Source of the DNA: Moniliophthora roreri
Taxonomy: Eukaryota > Basidiomycota > Agaricomycetes > Agaricales > Marasmiaceae
Reading direction: 5' to 3'
Assembly (NCBI GenBank): GCA_001466705.2
Contig: LATX02000179.1
Location: 62,001-126,000 of the forward strand
Length of the DNA: 64,000 bases
Shown in pieces: positions 21,317 to 33,620 of this stretch. The stretch's first letter is position 1, and every line of letters starts with the position of its first letter. A model generated the notes under the pieces. It made no database searches and had not been told where the DNA came from. It was given only the letters and a program-made list of their open reading frames with translations. The position numbers and the translations under genes were made by a program.

Positions 21317-21352
21317 GCCTCAGGGTACGGTGAATGGATGCTAATATAGGTG

Positions 21353-22463
21353 CTAAGGAGAGTCTAGTAAGCGATTGGCATTAGGAAGTAGGACGAATAG
21401 ACATACGATCATGATTAGAGGAGATTTGAAATGGAATTGAATGAGCAGAAAAAGATCGGGATACGAAGGATGAATGCGAGGACGTAGTGCTAGCATTGGC
21501 CATGATGAAAAGATCGACCCTAGGGAGACGAGAGGATTGGATGAGTGGTTGCGCTGGCAACCACGAAGCTTCAAGGTAGTTGGGGGGCTTCGGTCGCTGG
21601 AAACGGATAGTTGGTGGATACCGGACTCGAGAGGGCTCACTGCTGTTTCAGTCATAACGAGACGATGACTACAGTCGCCGGAGGGTAAGCCTGAGCTGTC
21701 AAAATGTAGGGAAATGAATACCTTGATGGAAAGAGTCATGCCTGTAATGACGAAGCTTTGAAGAATTTGGGGCTCTGGGCACCGGGGACAGAGAATTTGG
21801 AAGTGAATAGGCATGGACATCGAAAGCGGACTAAAGGAGAATGTTAGTGAAAAAGAAATGAAGCGAAATGGGGGTCAACGTACCAGGAACGTTACAAAAT
21901 GTGCATCTATTTCACCTAATTCTGCCTGCAGCGGATCCTGCAGAAAGAAAATGAAGACGGCTGGTAAAGATCGGATTTGGGAAAGGTTTGCTGTCGCAGT
22001 GGCCATCATGAGGAACTTGAAATTTTGAGAGCGAGGGAAATGGGAGCCGGATGCAGACTAAATGAAAAAAGAAAGTCAGTAACAGCGGAAATGAAGCAGG
22101 TCGAGAACACACCATGAGCCAAGAACGATAACCAACTGGATAACGACGACAGTGACGTGGATAACGGTCAGCCACGCAACGAGAGACTACATTGGTGGCA
22201 GCCACACTCTACAGAGGATCGCTACAGTATCAGCCGCAACGCAGAGACGGCATCAGTTGTCTATATGTTCCAGGTACATGGACAGTTAGGAAGTGCTTCG
22301 TGAGGGCTGAACCAGGATCGAGGGGCCATATACATTGAGATGAACTAGAAAACGACAGGTCAGTAACAATCCACACCCAAACGAGTTGAAAGAACGCACC
22401 GAAAACCCAATAAAGCCAAGTCATAATTCCAACAAAATCTATCAGCGGTGGTACTACAGTCAT
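21353..22463 (-). CDS. predicted multi-exon membrane protein
   Basis: On the minus strand, an N-terminal hydrophobic helix (PPLIDFVGIMTWLYWVFG) is followed by an intron. A second hydrophobic helix (AWLTVIHVTVVVIQLVIVLG) comes near 22130. A third coding block (FLMMATATANLSQIRSLPAV) leads to a Ser/Pro-rich cytosolic-looking tail that ends in another hydrophobic stretch near 21370. Plausible GT-AG introns lie at about 22402-22348, 22112-22058, 21890-21840 and 21725-21695. The pattern resembles small basidiomycete multi-pass membrane proteins of unknown function. The internal exon near 22200-22340 is uncertain. Confidence 0.4.
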
Positions 22464-22805
22464 TGGCGGCTCCTTTGGACAGTCGCCTCCTTTAGATGAT
22501 GGCTATGTGCGCGTTTGCTGGACAAAATCTGGGGCCAGGGCGGTGGGGTGATAAAGCCCGGAGCAGCTCGGAGCACCGCCAGGACGCCTGATCGACCCCG
22601 ATGTGGCATGAGCAATCCCAGGAACGCAGCAGGCTCCATCATGAAGTTCGTCGGGCTGCCTGGGGGCGCTCCGGGCTCCTGATCGAGCCTGATCCTGACT
22701 ACCCCCACTACAGCCGGTCCTCAAGCATGAGGCAGCCCAATTTACCACGAGGCGAGCCCGATGAGCCCTGATTCAACAACTCGATGAGTGCAGTATGGCT
22801 TGTAG
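22464..22805. other. no gene seen
   Basis: GC-rich sequence with overlapping short frames on the minus strand. I see no domain and no convincing splice pattern. Confidence 0.4.
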
Positions 22806-22899
22806 ATGGCCATCTTGAAGGGTGACAATGAATTTGGTACAACTTTAATACATAATATTTATGACATTCAACACAGACGTAACAGAGAAGATTTCAACA

Positions 22900-24450
22900 C
22901 TACGCTTAGATCTAAAGCTACAGTACATCAAGTTCACCTAAGTAAGCCCACCAATGTACATGATGTATTGTTATTTCCTCGGCGCTTATCCATTCCACTG
23001 AAAGGTTACGCAGAGTTCAGAGATATCGCTTTCAGTTACAATATCGAAAGCAAGGAAAACATCAATCTATTTGGGAGGTTGGATATACAATCAATCAAGT
23101 GGAGCTACAATCGATTCGCCAAAATAGAATTTCTGATTCTTTTAAAATCACCCATCATCATCCCGGTCTTAACAGCCACATATAACTCCATGTTTGGTTG
23201 TGGTTTACTCATTTCCTCAACCACCTCCCAAGGCTGCCTAGGTACCCAAATCTTGAGCAAGTCGTACAACTTCTTTGAATCACCTAAAGGAAAATGCTGA
23301 GACCACTAATAGTATTGGAGACATAACCACATACCGGCAAAAGGCAGTGCAGTATTTCTTTGATGAATAAGTTCGAGCTGCATGAACGCGACGTCAACAT
23401 TCTTGAAAATCATCGCACTGTTATTTGCAAAAGTCTTAGGATGTGCTGCCACCAAATCAGAGTGTGGATAATTGCAGTGGAACCACGACACAATCTTCAA
23501 ACTAAGGTTATTCCCCACAGCTCCACTTGTTTTGTCCCCAAACCAAATTGGACCCACACCCAGCATTTTTGACATGATGTTCGCCAGTCAGAAAACCGCA
23601 TATCTACCATATATCGCCGACACCTGAACACGTTCGAGGCCTTTAACTACTTGGGTCAGAAAGCCAAAGGTTTGATTCCAGTTTTCCTCATTGGCCACTT
23701 CGCCCAATAACACCTGGTCTGGGTTAAATACGGCAGAGGGAACACCTGTTGGGGATGGCGGCCGCTGGTGTGGTGTGGGAGCAGGTTCAGCATCCTGCAT
23801 TATGTTCGGTAAGTAGCACAATGAACACAAGCATGGACAACACACACCCACTGTGTTCAGAAGACAAGCAATACGGCAAAGTATGTGTGAGCAGAGATCT
23901 CGTGGTATTCTGGCTTCCATCCCCCTTTGTTGTGGGTATCCAGTGGCTCTAGCAACATTTCCACTTTGCTATAGCAGACCACGCCATCCAAGAACCACAT
24001 CCTACCAATTTCTGACCTGTCTCCGCCTTCAACACAGTCAGATACATTCCCAGGAAAATTTGACTCCACAATGACAATCTCATCATCTTTAACCATTGAC
24101 ACGAGGTGTTGAATTAATGGGCGACCCCCTCTGGCTTGAGCTGCAAACCATGCATCGAATGCACAACCTGCCTTGTGTGAGTCCTATATAATCTGATATG
24201 ATCTATGGTTCGACATACCCAGATCCAAGGAGTTTTCTGTCACGAAATCAGACACTGCAACCTCAGCCAACACAAATTCATCACCCATTGTAGTTTTGAA
24301 GCCAATAAAACAAACCACAGGGTGAATAAGAGGCTGAGGCTGCTGACCCACTTGAATACGGATAGGAATGGTGGGTTGACTGTGCGTCTGCATAACGTCT
24401 TGGAAGCTCCCAACCAGCCAGCTCCAACGTGTGATCCTAGCTAGACCCAT
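22900..24450 (-). pseudogene. hypothetical basidiomycete protein, multi-exon, probably decayed
   Basis: Coding-quality blocks on the minus strand: 24450-24230 (VVCFIGFKTTMGDEFVLAEV), 24175-23880 (MVKDDEIVIVESNFPGNV), 23760-23590 (NWNQTFGFLTQVVKGLERVQ), 23580-23310 (IWFGDKTSGAVGNNLSLKIV) and about 23280-23120 (LYDLLKIWVPRQPWEVVEEM). Beyond 23100 the frame breaks up. The blocks are hydrophilic with no recognised fold. It lies just upstream of a divergent integrase-core gene and may belong to a repeated transposon-associated family; this is inference. Confidence 0.4.
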
Positions 24451-24727
24451 TCAGTTCATCTGTATCTGATTCAGGGGAAGTTACATAGCCCACCTCAACA
24501 GCTGAAAAGATTTTGTGTCCACAATCCAGCAAGCGATTTGAAAGGGTAGAGATTCCGTCAATGATTATGATAGGGCGATTTTCAAACCACATGGAAAGAT
24601 CGCAAGGTCGATTATCATTGACAAATGGAACACCTGATTATTGACAACACAGATACAAAAAGCAGATTGCAGAACACGACCCATCTTGTTCTCTCCACTC
24701 TGTTTTCTTGTAACCCAAAGGAGTGCA

Positions 24728-26600
24728 ATGGATCCTCACCCTCCTGAAGACGAGGTACCCCTAGCACATGTACGGCTCATGGAATTGTACCACCGTCACT
24801 CTAAGAGCATGAGTGATGTACTAAAGGCAGCCAAACACGATCGACATCGGCTATGCCTTCAGCTGGCTGCTATTGATGCCTACGACAATGTGTTCTGGAT
24901 TGTGAGTTAAACATGTTCCATCCCAAAGTGGAGCCAAACTCACACCCCAACAGCACTGGAGCACCCTCCCTCAAGATGTGCGCAATCTCATTCAGAGCAG
25001 CATTCAAGATATGCGCAAGCAGCTCCTGAGTGCCATCAAAGCCCCGTCAACCGTCTCTCGCTTCCAGGTCATGGCAGATCCCAATGAAACACATGGTGGA
25101 GGTCGAGTCGGACGACCAAGGAAGGTTGTCAACGAAAGTCTGCTGGAGCATCTCACAGCCTTCCATCGTGGTTCTGCATTCGCTGTAGCCCAGGACCTGT
25201 CATTGAATCCCAGATTGATATGCTGGCGGCAGCTTGAGCAGGGCCTGGTCACACCTGGTCAAGCACCATTTCAGCATGTGGTGAATGAAGATGGCGAAGA
25301 AGAAAGTTACCACGTCGTGACACGTCGTGCCATGACCCAGATTAGCAACGCCGAACTCGACTCCGTTGTACAGCCTATTCTCCAGACCCGGAAGAATTAT
25401 GGACAAGAGATGATGAGAGGAGCTCTTGAAGCTCTTGACATCCACATCACGGACGATCACATCATGACTGCGATGAAAAACATGCGAGGGCCACCACCTC
25501 CTTTCCATTTGCGGGAGATAGTCCGTGACCGTTATGAAACCGATGGCACTAATGCAATGTGGCATAATGACGGGAATCACAGTGAGTATAAACCATTATA
25601 TAATGCGTTATCATTACTCACTGGGTGCAGAGCTCATCTGATACAAGATTATCATCCATGGATTTTACGATGGTGAAAGCCATGTAGTGTGCGCAGTGCA
25701 GGCCAGCGCTAACAACTACCAACAAACGGTACTCCTTGTGTTTTTCATCACTATCAAGGAATAGGGAGTTCCTGAGCACTGTCACGGAGACCATGGAATT
25801 GAGAATGTCATGGTAGCACAGTGGATGTTCAACTACCGAGGTGACAATGGCTACATCTTTGGTGTGTACGTCAGCGCTACATGATGAGACCGTTATATGT
25901 GCTCTTATAACTTTTTGTGCAGCTCACCTCTCAACACCCGTGCTGAGAGGCCTAATGTGGAAATAAACACCAACATCACCACTCTCTGGAACAACTTCTT
26001 CTTGGAGCTCGAAAAGCATTATGGACTCAATATAAACTGAGAATGGCACCTTGGACTGCTTCACCTCCTCTTCCTCTCTGACATCAACCGGAACCTCAAA
26101 GCATGGGCTAATGACTGGAATCACCATCTTATTACTTTCAAAGATGGCTGTCGACGATGTAGCCCGATCCAAATGTGGATCAAAAGCCAAGCAAGGAGGG
26201 GTTTACGCGGTATGGAGCCTCTGGATACCAATCAACCCATGTTCACAGATCCAGACTCTGTCATTCCCAACTTTGGAATTTCGGATGACATGCTACGTCG
26301 CATGCATGAACACCAAAATGGGGACAGGTGGATTGTTAACCTGGACAAGGGTGAGTATGTACCATTTAAATTTTTTCCAGCACCATCACTGATGATTCGT
26401 TAGTCTCAGAATCCATGGCTTATGTTGAGGTCAACCCTCCCCACATGCCATTCCCAGCAACCTTCATGCCACGCTTTGAGAATGAATTGGCACGACTTGT
26501 TGATCTTTATTCACCAGCAGAGGGAGTGAGAAAGCACAAATGGCAGGCAGGACTTGAATTAGCCACTAGTTATCGCCTTGCACAAGGCCTTCCTGTATAG
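24728..26600 (+). pseudogene. integrase-core (DDE) transposase-like gene
   Basis: Exon 1 starts at ATG 24728 (MDPHPPEDEVPLAHVRLMEL). An intron at 24899-24951 follows. A helical N-terminal half contains GGGRVGRPRKV. The integrase core follows: WHNDGNHKLI (first Asp), DGESHVVCAV, then GDHGIENVMVAQWMF (second Asp), a short intron at about 25862-25921, and NTRAERPNV with a downstream catalytic Glu candidate. Then come LGLLHLLFLSDINRNLKAWA and a C-terminal exon ending at TAG 26600. Stops inside conserved blocks (TGA near 25640, TAG near 25761, TGA near 26038) show decay. The family is widespread in agaricomycetes and would move DNA by strand transfer in the nucleus. Confidence 0.7.
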
Positions 26601-26771
26601 TATGAGACAGTAGTTTTATGTCATTTCAGACGTCTGGTTCAATAGCAAAACAATGGTATTACAGCACTAATCCCACAAATGCATGTTTACAGAAACAAAG
26701 ATGCATTACTCCGGAAGATACATGGCGCAAAATAGACATCAAAAAAGCATAGAAACATACATTCAGCCTTA

Positions 26772-28326
26772 TCAACATTTCTTATGCATTCTTTGAGACA
26801 AGGAGGCCTGTTTGCATTTGAGGATATGAGCATCCTCCACTGCCTTGCTTTCGTTGTTGGTACCTGATTCTCCCAACCCCCACATGCTCGTTGTCATTTT
26901 GGACACACGGCCAACCTTGGAAAGCATCAGTCGCAAGTATGTACGGTCCTCAGGACATTTCACTTTGTTGCCCACATGTACAACTGCAAACCAGATGCCA
27001 TTGACTGGACATTCATGCTCCCAGCTGTATGACTCCGAGTGGGAAGGATGGTAAACAAATCCCCCAGCTAGATAAACACTGTCGTTTGCCTTTGCTTTTT
27101 CAGCCTTCAACAAGCTGTCATACAATAACCAATTCCGAGGTTTGAATTCGGCATGAATTGCCTTTTTGACTGCTTGAAGGAAGGGCTTTCCAAACTCCTT
27201 TGCTTGACGCAGCAGAGTACACACCTGCTGGACTAGGAATGAAATGCAAACATCATCAATGGAAGCTGTGTTCCGCATGCATGCCTTGCCATTGTTGCCT
27301 TCAAATGTGAAACCACCAATCACCCAGCACTGTTGAAACCACTTGATAATCTCATCGCCGTGCATCCGAGCCCTCAAGTACAATTTAACATTGTCTTGCA
27401 GTATTATCCCTGATCTATCGTATTGTTCACTCCACAGAGCCATGTGAAAGTCCATGATGTTGAGGAGTGACAGTAGGTCGATTACACCAGTAAACATTAG
27501 GAGATTCGGTAGGTCGGGCAGGTACTCGGTCACCATGCAGCATTGTTGAATGTACCAGTCACTGTGATTGATAATGACATCGTACCAGTACTCAACAATA
27601 CGTGCAAGCATTACACAATGACAAGGATGTGAGGTATTTGTGAAAGTTCGCTCATGGTGAAGCAGGTGGAGAAGAGCCCAACAGGTACGTCGCATCATTG
27701 ACATTGAATAGAAATGACCACCATGGCACACAGTGGTTTCAGGTGTCACGACATAATGCACCAACATTGGTGGCATTATGCTTATCACAATAGAACATCA
27801 GCAAGCACATTTACAATCACACATTATCCACTTACATGGAATCACCAGGCCTGAGTAGAACACACGACACTTTCCAGTCCAGTCCATTTCTTTCATTCAG
27901 CTCCAGATGCCTGAAATAGTCCAATTTCGCCATGTCCGTCCAGTCATTGGTATCTTTGGGTGTCAAGATGAAAATGAGCTTATACCTGAAAAGTGCCGTT
28001 ATGATCATTGCGAACCCACATGCATCGATGTGAGCAGTATAAAAGGTATGCCTCGTTGCAAGGAGCAACCAAGTGATGTCCTGCATAAACAGCAGAAGAG
28101 GTTCAGTTCTGTCTGGGTGCAAATCATTGCAATGCCTATATGCCACATCATCTGTTGAAAGTCCCCAGGGCATCCAACTAGCCATGCCCATGCCTGGCAG
28201 CAATAGAACATTCAGAGGTCGTATTTTTTTCCTGGCAGTTTCCAGCAATATGTCATTCAAGGTACCTTCACAATGTACATAGTCTGCCCGCTGCGACAGT
28301 CCCAGCAATGAAAGGTCTATCACCAC
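26772..28326 (-). CDS. JmjC/cupin-like protein, transposon-associated family
   Basis: Two blocks (28326-27836 and 27782-26772) joined by a GT-AG intron (about 27834-27783) that restores LRPGDSIIMPPMLVHYVV. This is followed by TPETTVCHGGHFYS, the GD...H...HGGHFY pattern of the JmjC-like cupin proteins common in mushroom genomes. The N-terminal block includes LPGMGMASWMPWGLST. The C-terminal half holds long helices and a Lys-rich end. Catalytic Fe(II)/2-oxoglutarate residues cannot be fully assigned by eye. The reading frame is intact over about 500 residues, which contrasts with its broken neighbours. Confidence 0.55.
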
Positions 28327-28739
28327 AATTCAGCACCATCCTTTTGAAGATGATTTCCACACATACCATGGATTGTACGAGGGGTGAAGAGACTGCCAAT
28401 TGAACAGACCACATCCTGCAGACTTTGGCCGTCTTTGCTATGAGGACCATTTCTGATAACCATTGGTTTCAAGCTGAATTGTTTGCTTACTTAACCTGAG
28501 AACTGAACCTGACTCCGTTAAGTGCTCAACCCGATTGTAGTAGATAACAAGATTTCAATTAACCCAAAATAGAAATCCGTGATCACCGAGACCTCTCAGT
28601 GGTTTCAATAAGCGCTTGACAATCAGTTCAGCACCTATCAACCTTGAACCATGCGACTTTTTCACGTGAGCAATTTTTCATCTCATTGCTTTTTGCCATC
28701 ACTATTATCTCCCTCATGCTGCATTTAGATAGCGAATAA

Positions 28740-29441
28740 TTGAGTCCAAGATCATGCATCTCAGAATGTTGACCCCCATTCTTCAACTGTATGAGCTTCA
28801 TCTATCATAAGGTTGAGTAGGTGCCACATAAATTGCTGGTGCTGCATTAGAGCTTCAAAACTTGGATTGTTGACTATGGTTTCTGGGCTGAAGATTATGA
28901 TGCAATACTTCAACTTGAGAATGTCCTGTGGATGTGATAAGACTGTTTCTAGCCATATGCTGTACCTCAAAACTCACCCAAAACAATGCATCATCTGTAA
29001 TGTTTTTAGTGACCATAACAGCAGGCATCTTCAACTTCTCATTCAACTCATCAGCAAACTGAGATCCCAGGGTCTTCAGCGGCACAATGAGAATCATGAC
29101 ACTCTTCTCTGTAAAGAGTAGAGGCATCCAGAAGGTCAAGGACTTGCCCATTCCAGTAGGTGCAATAGTTATTACATTGTTTCCCTCAAGTATAGATCAG
29201 ACAACACATAACTGCCATATACATGGACAAACACCGATTCTATTCCTAACCGCTTCTTGGGCGTCTTGGTCCTTTTCCAGCATGGAGTGATGTTGAGAAG
29301 CCATAAGGCTGAGGACTTGACATGTTCTAACATGCATTTTAGCAATTTCTGATGGAAGCAGTCATGGCTGTGGAAAGCAGAGAGGCTGTTGACAAACAAA
29401 CAAATGCTGCAAGTTATGCCAGCCACTCTATGCCTTAACAA
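28740..29441 (-). pseudogene. RecQ-type DEAH helicase fragment
   Basis: Minus-strand reading gives Walker A, NNVITIAPTGMGKSLTFWMP (near 29175-29120), then MILIVPLKTLGSQFADELNE (motif Ia region), CIIIFSPETIVNN, and the Walker B box MIDEAHTVEEWG (near 28810-28770). Coding stops right after the DEAH box (STF then TGA), so helicase domain 2, RQC and HRDC are absent. Frameshifts separate the Walker A and DEAH blocks. Such truncated RecQ-like pieces often accompany transposons in agaricomycetes. Confidence 0.65.
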
Positions 29442-29923
29442 AATAAATAAGGTTCAAGAAAATACACATATACGTCATCCATCAATTCGGCATTGTTCGG
29501 CATCATCTGTCCTCATTGACATCCCTCACTTTCAGATTAAAGATTTATTTTGTAAGGTGTAAGAGCGGATGGGAAGGAGCCTGGAAAGAACCCTCTACCA
29601 GGAGGTAGTGGGAATTTTGCTGACAAATGTTCAAGTTTGAACTAGAAACCCACTACAGAGGTAGCAGGAATGTGTGCAACAATGGAGGGAAACGGACATG
29701 ATTTGAGTGAGGAGTTGCCAAAATACGACCCTCAGCTGCTTAAATCACGCATTATAGCACATTTTGAGTCAAACAACCATGCATTATTTTATACCATAAC
29801 AGGACGGATATTTGGAGCTCTCGCAAAAAGTGGAGCGGATGCAAGTCCCAGTCTGTCACGTAGATGAGAAGACTACATCACAAGAGGAAAAACCAATGCA
29901 AAGTCAGTAAGTAAAGAAATATT
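29442..29923. other. intergenic, no gene supported
   Basis: A 65-codon plus-strand frame at 29670-29867 has no recognisable feature. Nothing else is seen. Confidence 0.4.
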
Positions 29924-32005
29924 TCATGCACGATCAAATGCTTCCTCGAGTGGCTTGTGTGGAAATGAGCTCAATCTCTCTGCAAGGAGGATTTCTTTCG
30001 CTATCGCACGCCTATTTTTGGAGGTCAGCATGACGCTGTGCGCTACAGGAGAGTAGGTGATGTCGTGTTCGGAATCTATAGTGAGTCATGCAATCAGTAA
30101 CGAACGATTGAATCGCACATGTAAGGATAGTGACGTACTCGAGGCATCGCGCATGTGAACCATATACAGTTCGACCTTTTGGATGGATTCCCAGTTACCG
30201 CGGCGGTACATGTAGCGCGACCAACAATTCCAGAGTTGATCAGCATCCTGACCTGAGAATCCGTCGATGACAGCCTCAAACAGGACTTGAGTTTCTAGGA
30301 AGGCATGTGTAGCAGAAGATGGAACAGTCACGCAAGAACGTACCATGTTGATCATCGAGGGAAATGAGCCATTCCAAGTAGCACATAACATAGTCTATAT
30401 CTTTCCCAAAATACGTCATTCCGGTTTGGAAAATCTCAAGCGAAATGTTTTTGCCACCTCTGTCATGGTATTCCATTATTGCTGCTGCTTCGTATACTAG
30501 CCAGGGTGTAAGAGGGGTGTCCTCTTTTGCTTGATTGAAGATAAACTGAGAAGCAGTGAGCCCTTCAGTACGGTGCGCAAATCGCATGTACATTATGTAG
30601 ATGACCCTGAAATCCTTGCGAATGCGGGTGTCTGCATTGTCAATTGGGTGCCACAGGTTTGTTCGAAAATTCGTTAAAAGGTTTTGATAGAGCTCACGTG
30701 CTGGTACATAGTCACCGGCGGCTTCTAGAGTATCTTCAGGATCTGCTAGTTATGGCAACAATTCGGCGCATACCTCGTATAATTTGCTTGAAACCCATCC
30801 TTCAACTGGAGGAGTGCTTCATCAGTTTGGCCAACACTCATCCACCATTTGTACACCATGTGCCTGTATGGTACATCAGCAAAATGAACCAAAAAAAAAA
30901 AAAAAAAGAAGATGGGCCATAGCTCTGGGCAGTGTCTCATTCTACTTGTGGCCTTCCGATAAGTGTTCCGTAGTCTGATCATAAAGACCGCACTATTGCA
31001 TTCCCTAATCATTAGAGGGTCACCTTCCTCCCATTTCAGATAAGCTATCCACCGCCGCATCCAGTTTCCGTCACTACGAACTGGTACCGGTGCCAGTTCT
31101 GCATGCTCGCACCACAAGCTGCAAGAATGACATTCCTCGGGACACAGCAGCTCCATGTAGTATTCGAGCTGTCTTGAGGCAGTTAGCGCGCGGGCGTAAG
31201 CTGGTAGAAGTTCCGCTAAAATTCTTTCTGCAGTGGATGGGTTGTAGTGATATTCAAAAAGTTCGAGTCGGGCCCATAGACTGGACATGTTTTTCAACGG
31301 TATTTTGATGACTTTGTGTAATACTTCTCGGAAAGCTTGATGTTCTCTGTCCTCCTTGGGAGTAAACATTTTGAATTGTAAAAAGTGAGGAACAACTCAC
31401 CTCTTGCATTGCAGCCAAATACTGATCCCACAAGTCATAACTTTCATGTTCGTATCCCACAAGATTGAGAACGAACCTGCACGCTTCCTGTAAATTGGTA
31501 GGAAAACACTCTCTGTTTCCAGCGTGTCAATGTCAGTCAACCCATGGTCATGAAAATGAACCTGATGTACGAGACATAGAGATTGCAGAGCCTGAGGGAC
31601 GGAGATTGCTCCAAGTATAACTTGGTAAGTCCTTTGACTTGTTGTGGAGCGTAGGGGCTGTCTTTGGAAAGGGATTTTTCAATGTGAGCGACTAGCAGTG
31701 CAGACTGAAACTGTAATTCAACAGCTGGAAAAGCAAAAAAAAAAAAAAGAATAAGACCTATGGTGTGCGGAAAGAATTTGAGGGCAGCCTCATACACCTG
31801 GAATATTAGACCAGTATCACTGCTGTTTTCGGCACAAGCTAATAGACGGCCCCACGTCTGGACCTTGTGTGGTCTCTCTTTGAGACATTGAAACACCTCG
31901 CAAACCTCTTCACGATCATACTGGAAGCTTGCCAGCGCTGATCGTTGACGTTCCATGAATGTTGTGGGTGAAGATGGAGAAGTCAGCATTGTCAGCATTG
32001 TCCCA
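29924..32005 (-). pseudogene. RNA14: RNA14/CstF77-like mRNA 3'-end processing factor, shortened
   Basis: HAT-repeat blocks on the minus strand follow the RNA14 order: HKVQTWGRLLACAENSSDTG and AALKFFPHTI (near 31880-31760); LTKLYLEQSPSLRLCNLYVS (31640-31570); YDLWDQYLAAMQEV (31440-31400); IPLKNMSSLWARLELFEYHY (31310-31240); RWIAYLKWEEGDPL (31050-31010); FAHRTEGLTASQFIFNQAKE and VMCYLEWLISLDDQ (30590-30350); LWNCWSRYMYRRGNWESIQK (30230-30160). The C-terminal exon ends at 29924. Family proteins are about 700-1000 residues; this one is clearly shorter at the C-terminus. Most junctions have GT-AG introns, including a 14-A-run intron near 31735. The junction near 30920 lacks a GT donor. RNA14 scaffolds cleavage factor IA in the nucleus. 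It may be a truncated paralogue. Confidence 0.6.
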
Positions 32006-32364
32006 ATATGGGTGGAAAACAAGACAATAGAAGATCCCGTGAGACTGTCAATCCAACCACGGCCACTCCCTGAAGCTTGCTTTGCATATACAGCAACCAC
32101 CTCCACTTCCCCGAGCACCAGCGACTCGTCTCAATACTTCGTGTCCCATACACAGCAAGATCTTTGCCTAGAGGCATCTGTCTGGCACAGCTTGGTCCAG
32201 GGATTGCTGGGTATCGTCGGCTTGCGAAGATATTATCTACGTCTCTTTCGAACCAGAATTTGGCGTCATTTGGGCTGTCTCTCTTGGAAAGAGATAACTG
32301 TATGATGAATGAGCAAAGCAATGGACGCCTGTACATTCCTCCTGAACTCTGGTAATTAAGAAAA

Positions 32365-32732
32365 ATGTCCGACCCACGTCCCGAGGCAAGCCTACCATGT
32401 GTTCGTTCCGATGCTAATCATCCAGATATTATACACAGGATAGCTGTTGACATCCCACCCTCTCCAAACTTCAAAGGACTCGTGCATCGCCTTGAGAACT
32501 TTCCCTGGGCGTGAGTTCATTCAATGTGGGCCATTCATTTGGAATACAAGCATATGGTCCACTTAGCTTGAGTTGTAGTTCGAACGCAATAGCAGCCTTC
32601 CTCCCTGCAGGCAGTTCTCAATCAACATGAGTCACGAAATGGTAAGTAACACATTGTCGATTTCCTCAGGATGCATCTCCGAATGTCATTCGCCGCATGG
32701 CTCAGGCAGACAGCATGCCAGGAGTAGGGTGA
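32365..32732 (+). CDS. small orphan protein, three exons, 79 aa
   Basis: Exons 32365-32510, 32611-32641 and 32670-32732 join in phase through GT-AG introns of 100 and 28 nt. The product begins MSDPRPEASLPCVRSDANHP, contains FKGLVHRLENFPWAQFSINM across the first junction, and ends RRMAQADSMPGVG. There is no signal peptide or membrane helix. I do not recognise the family. The clean splice phases and absence of stops argue for a real gene. The 28-nt second intron is short and should be checked. Confidence 0.5.
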
Positions 32733-33232
32733 GGCGTGTTTAAATACCGTCCTCGTGATGGGAGCAGGTTTATACCACATGCATCGCAAACGCAGCGATA
32801 CGAGAAACATGTTGGGGCTTTCATGGTTTTGTGGGGACCCGTTGGAATCATCCTGATAGATTAGATATGTGGGTATGAAATTGTTATGGGTATATGGTGA
32901 GTGTTGCGCTCCTGTTGGAATAGTCAATGTGACGAATTTGCCTATTGAATTTGCCTATTAATGTGAAAGCAAAGCCGTACTTTCGCGTAATCTCGCCTCC
33001 TAAAGGTACCCCCTCCCCCTCCAAAAAAGCTCGTCAAACGCCGTCAACACAGATGATACGGTCCTACACTGTACCCATATCGAACTGTTAGTACAGGTGT
33101 TTCCGAGACCTGTCGTTGTCGCAAAATGTCAGAATCTATTTCACGAGTCAATACATGAGCGACAGTGCACAGGTAACACAAAAGATGATTGGGGGTATAA
33201 ACAGAAGGCAAATATAGTTTAAGGTTATAACG

Positions 33233-33620
33233 AATCCGCTGCCAAGAGGCTCAAAACCTCACCATTTTGTGTGGCGCCATTCCACTGGTCATGGGCTATT
33301 CGACTTCCACCAATTTGCCTGGTGGGGAGCACTTGATCATCACCGTTGTGAAGTCGAGTTTGCTGAACCTTGCTAGTCAATGTAATTGAGGGGGGAATGG
33401 GTTGATCATAAATTGTGGTAAGTAGAGATATCGAATCCGCTGCCTCACCGTTTTGCGCGGCGCCATTCCACTGGTCATGGGCTATTCGACTTCCACCAAT
33501 TTGCCTGGCAGGGAGTACTTGATCATCACTGTGATGAACTCGAGTTTGCCGGACCTCGCTGGTCAATGTGATTGAGAGATGGATGGGTTGACCATAAATC
33601 GTAGTAAGCAGAGATATCGA
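33233..33620 (-). repeat. two-copy tandem repeat, 186-bp period, with conserved minus-strand frame
   Basis: Two copies start near 33233 and 33420; the anchor CGCCATTCCA falls at 33275 and 33461. The period is 62 codons. On the minus strand both copies keep an open frame (33566-33225) encoding RQIGGSRIAHDQWNGA and a variant. Substitutions between the copies leave most of the protein unchanged. Confidence 0.6.

Noticed and set aside
22230..22748. Gly/Pro/Arg-rich overlapping minus-strand ORFs upstream of the membrane-protein start
   Set aside because: Composition reflects local GC bias; several frames are open at once and no splice joins them.
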